A stretch of DNA of 5,482 nt from Sphingomicrobium sp. (lineage in GTDB: Bacteria > Pseudomonadota > Alphaproteobacteria > Sphingomonadales > Sphingomonadaceae), in contig JASLBJ010000059.1 of NCBI GenBank assembly GCA_030146725.1, positions 1 to 5,482 on the forward strand, read 5' to 3'. A program made the position numbers and the translations under genes. This document shows positions 4,939 to 5,482 of the stretch, one piece after another. Below the pieces are notes generated by a model. That model was not told the origin of the DNA. It searched no databases and worked only from the letters and a program-made list of their open reading frames with translations. Position 1 is the stretch's first letter; each line of letters begins with the position of its first letter.

Positions 4939-5482
<544 letters not shown>

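Overview
The window looks like chromosomal DNA from a high-GC alphaproteobacterium, most likely a sphingomonad (Sphingomonas or a relative). This rests on three recalled family resemblances: an outer-membrane barrel with a long polyproline tail and a TQTCPDGS-type segment, a YcbB-type L,D-transpeptidase, and an HSD10-type short-chain dehydrogenase. No database was consulted. No rRNA, tRNA, CRISPR array, transposase or integrase was seen.

Left edge (1-561): a truncated minus-strand gene, probably the N-terminus of a MarR-type regulator, runs into a perfect 78-bp inverted repeat that starts at base 1. The left arm is a backward copy of the gene's own coding sequence. The junction sits on the 6-base palindrome GGCGCC, so this looks like a fold-back join: an amplification or assembly artefact, or a real inverted duplication. 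A 12-bp palindrome covers the gene's ribosome binding region.

Metabolic pair (562-2176, minus): an HSD10-type 3-hydroxyacyl-CoA dehydrogenase is followed, one base after its stop codon, by cysQ (3'(2'),5'-bisphosphate nucleotidase). They are almost certainly cotranscribed and translationally coupled. A 268-bp divergent region with two short palindromes separates them from the next gene.

Cell wall gene (2445-3752, plus): an exported L,D-transpeptidase with an intact active site. It has a YcbB-like scaffold and catalytic domain but no recognisable peptidoglycan-binding domain. It ends convergently against a minus-strand pair of small genes (3866-4435): an exported 116-residue alanine-rich protein and a 71-residue protein. 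A 12-bp inverted repeat lies between the two gene ends.

Right part (4436-5482): about 500 bases without a convincing gene hold several hairpins, a possible plus-strand promoter and a strong minus-strand terminator. That terminator belongs to the last gene, a truncated outer-membrane barrel protein that ends in two polyproline tracts instead of an OmpA domain. The envelope genes share a theme but the operons are separate. I see no convincing new multi-gene system. The fold-back palindrome, the unnamed small gene pair and the hairpin-rich gap deserve the closest look.
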